Below the pieces are notes generated by a model. That model saw only the letters and a program-made list of their open reading frames with translations. It did no database searches and had not been told where the DNA came from. Shown here in pieces: positions 1 to 5,968 of a stretch of DNA of 10,783 nucleotides. Each line of letters opens with the position of its first letter. Within the stretch, counting starts at the first letter, position 1. Source of the DNA: Pseudomonadota bacterium (lineage in GTDB: Bacteria > Pseudomonadota > Gammaproteobacteria > Burkholderiales > Burkholderiaceae_C); the NCBI GenBank assembly GCA_023410975.1, contig JAEYPG010000291.1, positions 1 to 10,783 of the forward strand, in the 5' to 3' direction. The translations under genes were made by a program, and so were the position numbers.

Positions 1-1346
1 CCGCCACCCGCGCCGCGCTGCTGCGCGGCCTGGCGGATGCGCTGGAAGGCCGGCGCGAGGCGCTGGTCACGCTGGCCGACCGCGAGTCAGGCCTGGGCCC
101 CGTGCGCCTCAACGGCGAGCTCGACCGCACCGCGTTCCAGCTGCGCGGCTTCGCCACCCAGGCGGAAGCTGGCGCGCCCTACACCTTCACCGACGACCCG
201 GCCGTGGCCGGCGCCCCGCCCGCGGGCCGTCCGCGCCTGACGCGCGTGCGCGTGCCGGTGGGCCCGGTGGCGATGTTCTCGGCCAGCAACTTCCCCTTCG
301 CCTTCTCCGTGCTGGGCGGCGACACCGCCTCTGCGCTGGCCGCCGGCTGCCCGGTAGTGGTGAAGGCCCACCCGGCGCATCCGCAGCTCTCGCGCGAAGT
401 GTTCGAGCTGGCGCGCGGCGTGGTCGCGGCGCAGGGGCTGGACGCCGGCGTGCTGCAGATGGTGCAGGGTGGCTCGATCGAGCTGGGCGTGGCGCTGGTG
501 CGGCATCCGTTGATCCAGGCCGTGGCCTTCACCGGCTCCTTCCGCGGCGGCGCCGCGCTGCAGGCCGAGTGCAATGCGCGTCCGCAGCCGATCCCCTTCT
601 ACGGCGAGCTGGGCTCGATCAACCCGGTGGTCGCCCTGCCCTCGGCGCTGGCGGACAAGGGCGCGGAGCTGGCCAAGACGCTGGCGGGCTCGATCGCCAT
701 GGGCTGCGGCCAGTTCTGCACCAGCCCGGGCGTGATCGTGGTGCAGCAGGACGAGGCGTCTCAGGGCTTCGTGAAAACCTTTGCCGAGGCGCTCGCGGCG
801 CAGACGCCGCACGCGATGCTCACGCCCGGCATGCGCAAGGCCTTCGACGCCGGCGTGGCGCGGCTGGCGGGCCACGAGGGCGTGAAGACGCTGGTGGCGG
901 TGGACCACGCCTCCACGGCCATCGCGCCGACGCCGCTGCTGGTGGAGACGAGCGCCGAGACCTTCATCGGCAGCCACGCGCTGCGCGAGGAGGTGTTCGG
1001 CCCGGCTGCGGTGGTGGTGCAGGTGCGGTCGGCCGACGAGGCGGTGCAGGTGCTCAAGGCCGTGGGCGGCACCCTGACGGTGACGGTGTGGGGTGCGGAA
1101 AATGCCGGCGAGGAGGCGCAGCGCATCGTGCGCGCGGCGATGCAGGTGGCGGGCCGGGTGCTGTTCTCCGGCGTGCCCACGGGCGTGGCGGTGACGGCGG
1201 CGCAGCACCACGGCGGCCCGTGGCCCGCGTCCACGCAGCCCTTCACCACCTCGGTGGGCTACGCCGCGCTGGACCGCTTCCTGCGCCCCGTCGCGCTGCA
1301 GGACGCGCCGGAGTGGCTGCTGGAGCGGCAGGGGCGGATTTGCTGA
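1..1346 (+). CDS. Aldehyde dehydrogenase, alpha-ketoglutaric semialdehyde (2,5-dioxovalerate) type, 5'-truncated
   Basis: This is the C-terminal 447 codons of an NAD(P)-dependent aldehyde dehydrogenase. The frame is open from base 3, so the true start lies left of the window and roughly 70-80 residues are missing compared with the usual length of about 525. Visible motifs are the cofactor-fold stretch SASNFPFAFSVLGGDTASAL (around 276-340), FTGS (528-539), the general-base region GELGSINP (Glu codon 606-608) and the nucleophile region GQFCTSPG (catalytic Cys codon 717-719). The SNFPFAFSVLGGDTASAL, VKAHPAHP and GQFCTSPG wording is typical of the KGSADH-like subfamily. These enzymes oxidise alpha-ketoglutarate semialdehyde to 2-oxoglutarate at the end of pentose, hexarate or hydroxyproline breakdown. 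Which pathway applies here would depend on upstream genes not in the window. It is followed by a strong terminator, so it is probably the last gene of its operon. Confidence 0.9.
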   Translation, partial: ATRAALLRGLADALEGRREALVTLADRESGLGPVRLNGELDRTAFQLRGFATQAEAGAPYTFTDDPAVAGAPPAGRPRLTRVRVPVGPVAMFSASNFPFAFSVLGGDTASALAAGCPVVVKAHPAHPQLSREVFELARGVVAAQGLDAGVLQMVQGGSIELGVALVRHPLIQAVAFTGSFRGGAALQAECNARPQPIPFYGELGSINPVVALPSALADKGAELAKTLAGSIAMGCGQFCTSPGVIVVQQDEASQGFVKTFAEALAAQTPHAMLTPGMRKAFDAGVARLAGHEGVKTLVAVDHASTAIAPTPLLVETSAETFIGSHALREEVFGPAAVVVQVRSADEAVQVLKAVGGTLTVTVWGAENAGEEAQRIVRAAMQVAGRVLFSGVPTGVAVTAAQHHGGPWPASTQPFTTSVGYAALDRFLRPVALQDAPEWLLERQGRIC

Positions 1347-1359
1347 GTTGACGGAAGAG

Positions 1360-1377
1360 CCGCGGCGCAAGCCGCGG
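1360..1377 (+). repeat. Small GC hairpin just after the aldehyde dehydrogenase stop
   Basis: CCGCGG (1360-1365) and CCGCGG (1372-1377) pair across a 6-base loop, 13 bases after the stop codon. There is no T-tract. It may add structure to the 3' end of the transcript ahead of the stronger hairpin at 1385. Confidence 0.4.
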
Positions 1378-1384
1378 GCCCACG

Positions 1385-1427
1385 CGTCGTCATCCTGGCT
1401 GCCGCCGGGATGACGACGTTTCTTCTT
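1385..1427 (+). terminator. Intrinsic terminator of the aldehyde dehydrogenase gene
   Basis: A 14-bp stem (1385-1398 with 1405-1418, one T-G wobble, otherwise fully complementary) closes a 6-base loop and is followed directly by a pyrimidine tract TTTCTTCTT (1419-1427). This is a classical rho-independent terminator for plus-strand transcription ending 80 bases after the stop codon. On the other strand there is no T-run after the stem, so it should not efficiently stop the convergent transporter gene. Confidence 0.8.
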
Positions 1428-1510
1428 CGGCTGGCCTTGCCATGCCGGGACTGATTGCGGATGTCGGTCTTCCGCTGAGGGCCGTGGGCGCAGGCATTTC
1501 ACCCGCCTTG

Positions 1511-1963
1511 TCAAAGCCGAATCAAAACCACGCCCAGAATCAGCAAGACCGCGCCCCCGATTCGAACCACGCTGGCCGGCTGCTGCTGGATTCCAAACAG
1601 GCCAAAGTGATCGAACACCAGGGAGCCGACCATCTGCCCCACCACGATCAAGGCCAGGGTCGTGGCGGCCCCAAGGCGCGGCACCATCAAAATGGCGATG
1701 CCAATGAAAATGGCCCCGAACAGGCCGCCGACCCAAGAAGTCCAGGGCGCACCGCCGGCGAAAGACTCGCTGAAACGCGGCCCCGGCGCCATCAAGGCCA
1801 CCGATACCATGGCCACCAAACCCACGAGATAACTCACGGAACCGGCCCACCAAGGTGAGCCCAGATGGGTGCGGAGATTGGCGTTGAGCACCTGCTGAAG
1901 CGCTACGCTCATGCCGGCCAGAACGGCCAGCAGACAAGAAAAAACTTGAAATCCCGGGGACAT
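1511..1963 (-). CDS. YdcZ-family (DUF606) small membrane transporter
   Basis: Encodes 150 residues. It has about five hydrophobic segments (approximately residues 7-27, 39-59, 74-96, 98-118 and 131-149), the expected topology of the DUF606/YdcZ branch of the drug/metabolite transporter superfamily. Family-like wording includes LQQVLNANLRTHLGSPWWAG near the N-terminus and a closing RIGGAVLLILGVVLIRL. The ATG at 1963 was chosen because GGAG lies 5 bases upstream (on the minus strand) and the product then starts directly at the first membrane segment. The frame stays open to 2086, but that extension is hydrophilic and uncharacteristic. The family is predicted to move small molecules across the inner membrane and few substrates are known. 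It is divergent from a LysR regulator, which probably controls it. Confidence 0.82.
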   Translation of the reverse strand: MSPGFQVFSCLLAVLAGMSVALQQVLNANLRTHLGSPWWAGSVSYLVGLVAMVSVALMAPGPRFSESFAGGAPWTSWVGGLFGAIFIGIAILMVPRLGAATTLALIVVGQMVGSLVFDHFGLFGIQQQPASVVRIGGAVLLILGVVLIRL

Positions 1964-2097
1964 GAAAACTCCAAAAATGCGTGAAATAATCGCCCATGAA
2001 ATTAAAGGCGGCCACTGAGCAGAGAATTTAATGATTTTGTAGGCGTGCGCGATACAATACAAATTCCAAATTCGCCCTTCACCCATCTCTTTTCAGC
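1964..2097. promoter_or_regulatory. Divergent LysR/transporter regulatory region
   Basis: The 134 bp between the two divergent start codons is markedly AT-rich against its surroundings. It contains the dyad TTGTA-N11-TACAA (2037-2041 and 2053-2057), with a T-N11-A core at 2040/2052 as expected for a LysR-family operator. A -10-like TACAAT (2053-2058) on the plus strand overlaps the right half, about 39 bases before the regulator start. That arrangement would suit autorepression. No convincing -35 was found at the right distance. The operator assignment is inference from position and symmetry. Confidence 0.5.
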
Positions 2098-2994
2098 ATG
2101 CCTACCCTGCGGCAAATCCAGTATTTCCTGACCGTGGCGGAGCTGGGCGGCTTCACCCAGGCGGCCGCGGCACTGTTCATTGCCCAGTCCGCACTGAGCC
2201 GGCAGATCTCGCAACTGGAAGAGGAGCTGGGCTTCCCGCTGTTCGAACGCGAGGCCCGGGGCGTGCGGCTGACGCCCGCGGGCGTGCTCTACCGGGAGCG
2301 TGTGAGCTCCATCGCGCACACGCTGGCGAGCGCCGCTGACGATGGGCGGCAACTGGCCCGCGGCGAGGCCGGCGTGCTGCGGCTGCTGCACTCCAGCACC
2401 ATCCCCGTCACCAGCCTGATGCCGGCACTGGACCGCTTCGCGGAAAAATGCCCCAAGGCCCGGATCGAGCTGGACCGGGCCTCGTCCGAGCAACAGGTAT
2501 CGGAGGTGGCCAGCGGCAACGCCGACATGGGCGTCAGCCGCCTGCCGGTATTGCGCCGCGACGCGCGGGTCGGTTTTTTCGAACTGGCCGCCGAGCGGCT
2601 GTGGGTCGCCTTTCCAGAAGGCCACCCGTCCGCGAACAAGCCAAGCATCAGTGTGGCCAGCCTGCAAGACGAGAAATTCGTGTCGGCGGTCTATCGCGAG
2701 CGCGGAGGCCTGGCCCGGGTCGTGACGGACCTGTGCCTGAAGCGAGGTTTCGTTCCGAGCCCGGCGCAGATCATTTCCCCCAAGACCTCAATGCTGGCGC
2801 TCGTGGCGGCCCGGCGTGGCATTGCCGTCATTCCGGAACGGATGACGACGCTGGACGGGCATGGCATCAGTTTCGTGCCGCTCAGCGACGAGGATGCGAA
2901 ATCATCCTGCGCCCTGATTCTTCCGCTGCAGCCCACCCTCCTCGGCCAGAGCCTGGCTGAAATACTCATCGAGGAAAGCGGACTGACCGGCTGA
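2098..2994 (+). CDS. LysR-family transcriptional regulator
   Basis: 298 residues, the normal length for the family. Residues 1-60 form the winged helix-turn-helix, opening MPTLRQIQYFLTVAELGGFT and including the recognition segment AQSALSRQISQLEEELGFPL and then LFEREARGVRLTPAG. A linker helix follows to about residue 88. The remainder matches the two-lobed periplasmic-binding-like effector domain, ending with the typical LVAARRGIAVIPERM stretch (around 237-251). The ATG at 2098 puts the start exactly at the conserved N-terminus, although no clear Shine-Dalgarno precedes it. The gene is divergent from the YdcZ-family transporter, so the simplest reading is a local regulator of that transporter responding to a transported small molecule. 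The effector cannot be predicted. Confidence 0.92.
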   Translation: MPTLRQIQYFLTVAELGGFTQAAAALFIAQSALSRQISQLEEELGFPLFEREARGVRLTPAGVLYRERVSSIAHTLASAADDGRQLARGEAGVLRLLHSSTIPVTSLMPALDRFAEKCPKARIELDRASSEQQVSEVASGNADMGVSRLPVLRRDARVGFFELAAERLWVAFPEGHPSANKPSISVASLQDEKFVSAVYRERGGLARVVTDLCLKRGFVPSPAQIISPKTSMLALVAARRGIAVIPERMTTLDGHGISFVPLSDEDAKSSCALILPLQPTLLGQSLAEILIEESGLTG

Positions 2995-3005
2995 AAAATC
3001 TGGAC

Positions 3006-3026
3006 GGCTTTCGAGTAGCGAAAGCC
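3006..3026. terminator. Possible bidirectional terminator between convergent genes
   Basis: GGCTTTCG (3006-3013) and CGAAAGCC (3019-3026) form a perfect 8-bp stem with a 5-base loop, midway between the convergent LysR and lipoprotein stop codons. For minus-strand transcripts a T-run (complement of 2994-2998) follows after a 7-base gap. For plus-strand transcripts there is no T-run. It is therefore a weak candidate, better for the lipoprotein gene than for the regulator. Confidence 0.42.
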
Positions 3027-3063
3027 TATCTGCCCGTGGCAGGAAGCAAGCGGCGTGAGCGCG

Positions 3064-4902
3064 TCACTTGAGCGCGGTGCGGTCCAGGTAACGGTTGAAG
3101 CCATTGCTGCTGGGCACGAACAACTGCACGGTACCGTCAGCATCGGGCTTGGTCGTAGCCAGCCAGTTAGCTGAACTGCGGTTGTCGTAGCCCTTGGTGG
3201 CCTGGTCGAAATACGGCAGCAGTTCCCAGGTCGCGCCACCGTCCTTGCTGCGCAGCACCGCGGCGCTGTTCTGGCCCACGAAGGCCGGCATGTAGACCAG
3301 GCCCTTGACGTACGGGTTGTGCACCACGCTCATCACCGCCGTACCGCCGCCCTGCCCATCGAACAGAAGCTGGGCCAGTGGTGTGGTGGGCATCTGGACA
3401 GCCGACCACGTTGCGCCGCCGTCCGTGGAACGGTACAGCTTGGACGGCTGTCCTGCGGTGTAGGTGTAGGTCTGCACCAGGGCCAGCACCACGTTGGCAT
3501 CGAAAGGATCTGCGGACAGCACGAGCGGCGAGGAATACATCGACGACGTGGACGGCAGGTTGCCAACGAAGTTGAAGCTGTTTCCTCCATCACTGGAGCG
3601 CAGCACGCGTGACATGGTGCTGGCATACACGATCCGCTCGTCGCCGCCACCGACCATCACCGAGCCCATCGATTCGCCATAGGAGGCCCCCGTGATGGCT
3701 GGTTGCCAGGACGAACCTCCATTCACGCTGAAAGTCAGGGCATCTCCATAAGCGTAATAGCCGTAGTTTCCATTGCCATGGCTGGAGGCAAACAGGCGAT
3801 TGCCGCTGGGCGTGAATGTGAGGAAGCGTGCAGCATAGCTTGCATACCCGATTCCACTGTAATAACTATCCCGCCGGGCCACGGTATTCCAGGTGGACCC
3901 GCCATTCGTACTCGACTGGATTTCGTAATCGGTCGTCCTGAACAGCGTATCAGCCTGCTTGGGATGGAAAGCGACGTCAATTACCGAATTCAAGGCCGGC
4001 GCCAGCCTGCTGGCCGTCTTGCTACCGTAGTCCAGTTTCAACAAATTGCTGACGGACCAGTCGCCGGTCAACGCAAGGAAAACGCCGGCATGGTGGGGAT
4101 CGGGCTTCAGGCTCGCGACCGAGACGGGCTCCATCCCGAATTCGCTCTTGAGGCTGCCGGCAAATTCCACCCCGTTGTCCGGAATCGCCACCTTCACGGG
4201 CACGGCCGCATCGGCATTGGAGGTGATGTTCGAAGCCAGGGTGCCCGCTGCAGTTACGGCCATGTCGTAGGCCCGCACGTAGTACGAGTGGGTGCCGTTG
4301 TCCTGCACACCGAGCGGAAGAATCACGCGGTAGGTGGAATAGGTGCTACCACCCGGCACGTCCGTCGGATAGGGATAGTAGGGGTAGGTATAAGCAGGCT
4401 TGGCCGCAACGGCCACCGGCACGTTGCTGCCCGCCTCGTAGAACTCCACCTTCAGCATGCCGGCGCCCGTGTCCAGGGCTTCGACGCTCAGTTCCAGCGT
4501 GTCGGGCATCACGACATCGCTTTTGGACACTGTGAAGTTCTTCAGCATCGGCCCGGCCATATCCACTTTTTCAGCGCCGGCCTGCAATTGCCTGATGTAT
4601 TTCTGCTGCTCGTCGATCGTGGCCCGCAGCGCCAGGATTTCCTGCCACTGGCTTTGCAGCGTATCGGCATTGGCCGCCATTTTGGCCAGCAGGTCGTCCA
4701 GCGTCGCCTGTTGGGCCACCAGCTTGTCCTGCATTTCTTTGAGCTGCTGCGTGGAAGACGCGGTAAGGCCATCAATGGTCTTCTGCTGTGCCGCCACCTG
4801 GGCGCTCAACGAATCCACTTCTCCCTGCGACGCCTTGCCGCCGCCACAGGCGGCCAGAGCGGCCGACAATGCCACCACCAAAATACGCTTGCTCGTGAAC
4901 AA
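3064..4902 (-). CDS. Outer-membrane-type lipoprotein with coiled-coil stalk and Asp-box (BNR-like) repeats
   Basis: Not recognised as a named protein. With a TTG start at 4902 the product has 612 residues. It opens with a lipoprotein signal MFTSKRILVVALSAALAAC (lipobox LAAC, acylated Cys19), and Gly at +2 favours outer-membrane sorting. Residues about 27-111 are Gln/Ala/Leu-rich with heptad character, a likely coiled coil. Residues about 115-235 look like a beta-sandwich and include a Tyr/Pro-rich insert (170-181). The rest carries five Asp-box motifs: STNGGSTW (331-338), SVNGGSSW (392-399), SSDGGNSF (436-443), STDGGATW (492-499) and SKDGGATW (552-559). These suggest a beta-propeller like those of sialidase or VPS10/sortilin-type proteins. 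No sialidase catalytic set was identified, so a binding or surface role is more plausible than hydrolysis. The TTG was chosen because GGGGGAG (4909-4915, complement) sits 6 bases upstream, a promoter lies just beyond, and no ATG is in frame nearby. Confidence 0.78.
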   Translation of the reverse strand: MFTSKRILVVALSAALAACGGGKASQGEVDSLSAQVAAQQKTIDGLTASSTQQLKEMQDKLVAQQATLDDLLAKMAANADTLQSQWQEILALRATIDEQQKYIRQLQAGAEKVDMAGPMLKNFTVSKSDVVMPDTLELSVEALDTGAGMLKVEFYEAGSNVPVAVAAKPAYTYPYYPYPTDVPGGSTYSTYRVILPLGVQDNGTHSYYVRAYDMAVTAAGTLASNITSNADAAVPVKVAIPDNGVEFAGSLKSEFGMEPVSVASLKPDPHHAGVFLALTGDWSVSNLLKLDYGSKTASRLAPALNSVIDVAFHPKQADTLFRTTDYEIQSSTNGGSTWNTVARRDSYYSGIGYASYAARFLTFTPSGNRLFASSHGNGNYGYYAYGDALTFSVNGGSSWQPAITGASYGESMGSVMVGGGDERIVYASTMSRVLRSSDGGNSFNFVGNLPSTSSMYSSPLVLSADPFDANVVLALVQTYTYTAGQPSKLYRSTDGGATWSAVQMPTTPLAQLLFDGQGGGTAVMSVVHNPYVKGLVYMPAFVGQNSAAVLRSKDGGATWELLPYFDQATKGYDNRSSANWLATTKPDADGTVQLFVPSSNGFNRYLDRTALK

Positions 4903-4908
4903 AACAGG

Positions 4909-4915
4909 CTCCCCC
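4909..4915 (-). promoter_or_regulatory. Shine-Dalgarno deciding the TTG start of the lipoprotein gene
   Basis: The minus strand reads GGGGGAG, then six bases, then TTG (4902-4900). The spacing is ideal and the resulting product starts with a textbook lipoprotein signal, which supports this non-ATG start. Confidence 0.7.
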
Positions 4916-4949
4916 AAGCCCGGCGGACCAAGGCAGCATGCCTTTTCCA

Positions 4950-4978
4950 ATTATCCGCCAGAACGTTTCGAGTTGTAA
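4950..4978 (-). promoter_or_regulatory. Sigma-70-like promoter of the lipoprotein gene
   Basis: On the minus strand, TTACAA (complement of 4973-4978) and GATAAT (complement of 4950-4955) are separated by exactly 17 bases. The -10 matches five of six consensus positions and the -35 three of six. Transcription would start near 4943, giving a 5' untranslated leader of about 40 bases. The upstream in-frame TTG at 4950 lies in the -10 and could not be used from this promoter. Confidence 0.55.
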
Positions 4979-4997
4979 GAGAGCGGCATTGTAAGAG
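4973..4997. repeat. Direct repeat TTGTAAGAG x2 over the lipoprotein promoter
   Basis: TTGTAAGAG occurs at 4973-4981 and again at 4989-4997, a period of 16 bp. The first copy overlaps the -35 element. The position suggests a tandem binding site for an activator or response regulator, but chance duplication is possible. Confidence 0.45.
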
Positions 4998-5059
4998 GCC
5001 CCAGCGCCTGTTTTTCCAGAGTGGCGGTGATGTTGACGTGGCGCAGAAAGTGGCGTTAT

Positions 5060-5653
5060 TCAGCCCCCCAGCCGCCGCACGAAGTCGTCGATGCTGTTGT
5101 TCATCTCGTCTTCGCCCAGCAGTTGGCCTTGCGGCGTGAAGCGGTCCACCACCTCGGGCAGCAATTCGGACAGGCCCAAGCGCGCCTCGTCCTCGCTCAC
5201 GCCCGCCTCGCTGGCGATCTTGGCCAGTTGCTGCTGGTCGAAGACCTGTGTCAGCGCCTCCGGCGGCAACGGCTCGTTCTCGCCCGTGCCGACCCAGGAT
5301 TGCACCTGCTGGCCGTAGCCATGCTGGCTCAACTGGCCCAACAGCCCGGCCAGGCCACCCAGCCCCGCCAGCCCGCCGAGCCCCCCGAGGCCGCCCAAGC
5401 TGCCGCCCGAGGCGCCTCCTCCACTCAGCCCACCCAGCAACCCGCCGAGGCCGCCCAAGCCGCCACCCATGCCGGGCGTCGAACCTCCGCGGCGCCGGTT
5501 GGCCAGCAGGTTCAGCACGATGGGCAGCAGCGCCATCAGGACCTGCGTGTTGACGCGTCCGCCGGAGGCCCGCCCCATGGGCACGCCACCCCCTCGGTTC
5601 ATCCCGCCCGCTCCGCCGCCGAGTCCGCCCAGGATCTGGTCCAGCAAGCCCAT
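5060..5653 (-). CDS. YidB-like (DUF937) protein with expanded Gly/Leu-rich region
   Basis: Encodes 197 residues. The N-terminus MGLLDQILGGLGG and the C-terminal block QVQSWVGTGENEPLPPEALT (116-135) followed by IASEAGVSEDEAR and LSELLPEVVDRFTPQGQL (161-178) match the YidB/DUF937 family, a small conserved protein of unknown function (E. coli YidB is about 132 residues). In between are a hydrophobic segment QVLMALLPIVLNLLAN (37-52) and a Gly/Leu tract (about 61-107) of GGL units, which account for the extra length. The ATG at 5653 was chosen because AGGAG (complement of 5661-5665) lies 7 bases upstream. The ATG at 5659 would be only one base from it. The gene appears to stand alone, with 157 bp to the next gene. 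Biochemical function is not known. Confidence 0.85.
   Translation of the reverse strand: MGLLDQILGGLGGGAGGMNRGGGVPMGRASGGRVNTQVLMALLPIVLNLLANRRRGGSTPGMGGGLGGLGGLLGGLSGGGASGGSLGGLGGLGGLAGLGGLAGLLGQLSQHGYGQQVQSWVGTGENEPLPPEALTQVFDQQQLAKIASEAGVSEDEARLGLSELLPEVVDRFTPQGQLLGEDEMNNSIDDFVRRLGG
5385..5460 (-). repeat. Internal duplication in the Gly/Leu tract of the YidB-like gene
   Basis: The 16-base string CCGAGGCCGCCCAAGC is present exactly at 5385-5400 and 5445-5460, 60 bp apart, in frame (20 codons). The surrounding GGL-coding units are also similar. This suggests growth of the tract by slippage or unequal recombination. Confidence 0.6.
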
Positions 5654-5968
5654 GGTCATGCTCCTGTGTTGCATTGATGGAGTCCCAGGCCGGCAACCCT
5701 TGTGCCGCTCGCTCCCGGCGCCCACACCTTGCCGCGCCAAACTCATGCGCGACACGAATTCCCATGGCCAGAAATCAGATAAGAAACGCGCTTGATCCCG
5801 CTCATACCCGTATGCAAATCTCTTCGTTCGGGAAATCCCCTGGCCTGCATAGCATCACCCCATCCAATTTGAAGGAGGGGAGCAGAGCGGCCGGCCCGGA
5901 ACCCCGGAAGCTTTCACCATCAAGCTTCCGGCAAGAATTCCGAACCCGCCGCCACGCTGCATATCAAC
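5654..5968. promoter_or_regulatory. Divergent intergenic/leader region before the flavin-enzyme cluster
   Basis: This 315-bp gap lies between the minus-strand YidB-like gene and the plus-strand SfnB-like gene, so it must hold promoters for both. I saw no convincing complete sigma-70 or sigma-54 promoter. Symmetric elements on the right-hand side are CATAC-CC-GTATG (5803-5814), GGGA-AA-TCCC (5830-5839) and a strong 10-bp inverted repeat (5904-5931). A perfect AAGGAGG (5872-5878) is followed by no ATG, GTG or TTG at usable distance. No tRNA or small gene was found. Confidence 0.5.
5904..5931. promoter_or_regulatory. 10-bp perfect inverted repeat upstream of the SfnB-like gene
   Basis: CCGGAAGCTT (5904-5913) and AAGCTTCCGG (5922-5931) are exact reverse complements with an 8-base spacer, ending 37 bases before the ATG. 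No T-run follows, so it is not a standard terminator. It could be an operator for a dimeric regulator or an mRNA hairpin acting in the leader. Which one cannot be decided from sequence alone. Confidence 0.55.

Noticed and set aside
87..2015. A 642-codon minus-strand open frame
   Set aside because: It runs opposite the aldehyde dehydrogenase and out of frame with the YdcZ-family gene. The composition is His/Arg-rich and no motif is present.
1964..2086. N-terminal extension of the YdcZ-family protein to 2086
   Set aside because: It would cross the divergent promoter region and add residues not expected in the family. The ATG at 1963 has GGAG at proper spacing.
4903..4950. Upstream TTG (4950) as the start of the lipoprotein gene
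   Set aside because: It lies in the predicted -10 box, would put 16 non-signal residues ahead of the lipoprotein signal, and lacks the spacing to a Shine-Dalgarno that the TTG at 4902 has.
3703..5139. A 478-codon plus-strand open frame opposite the lipoprotein gene
   Set aside because: The minus-strand frame has a signal peptide, lipobox and repeated Asp boxes. The plus-strand product has none and is His/Arg/Gly-rich.
5841..5856. Sigma-54 promoter before the SfnB-like gene, as known for some sfn genes
   Set aside because: The nearest GG...GC pair has 8 bases between, not the 10 required, and the flanking consensus is absent.
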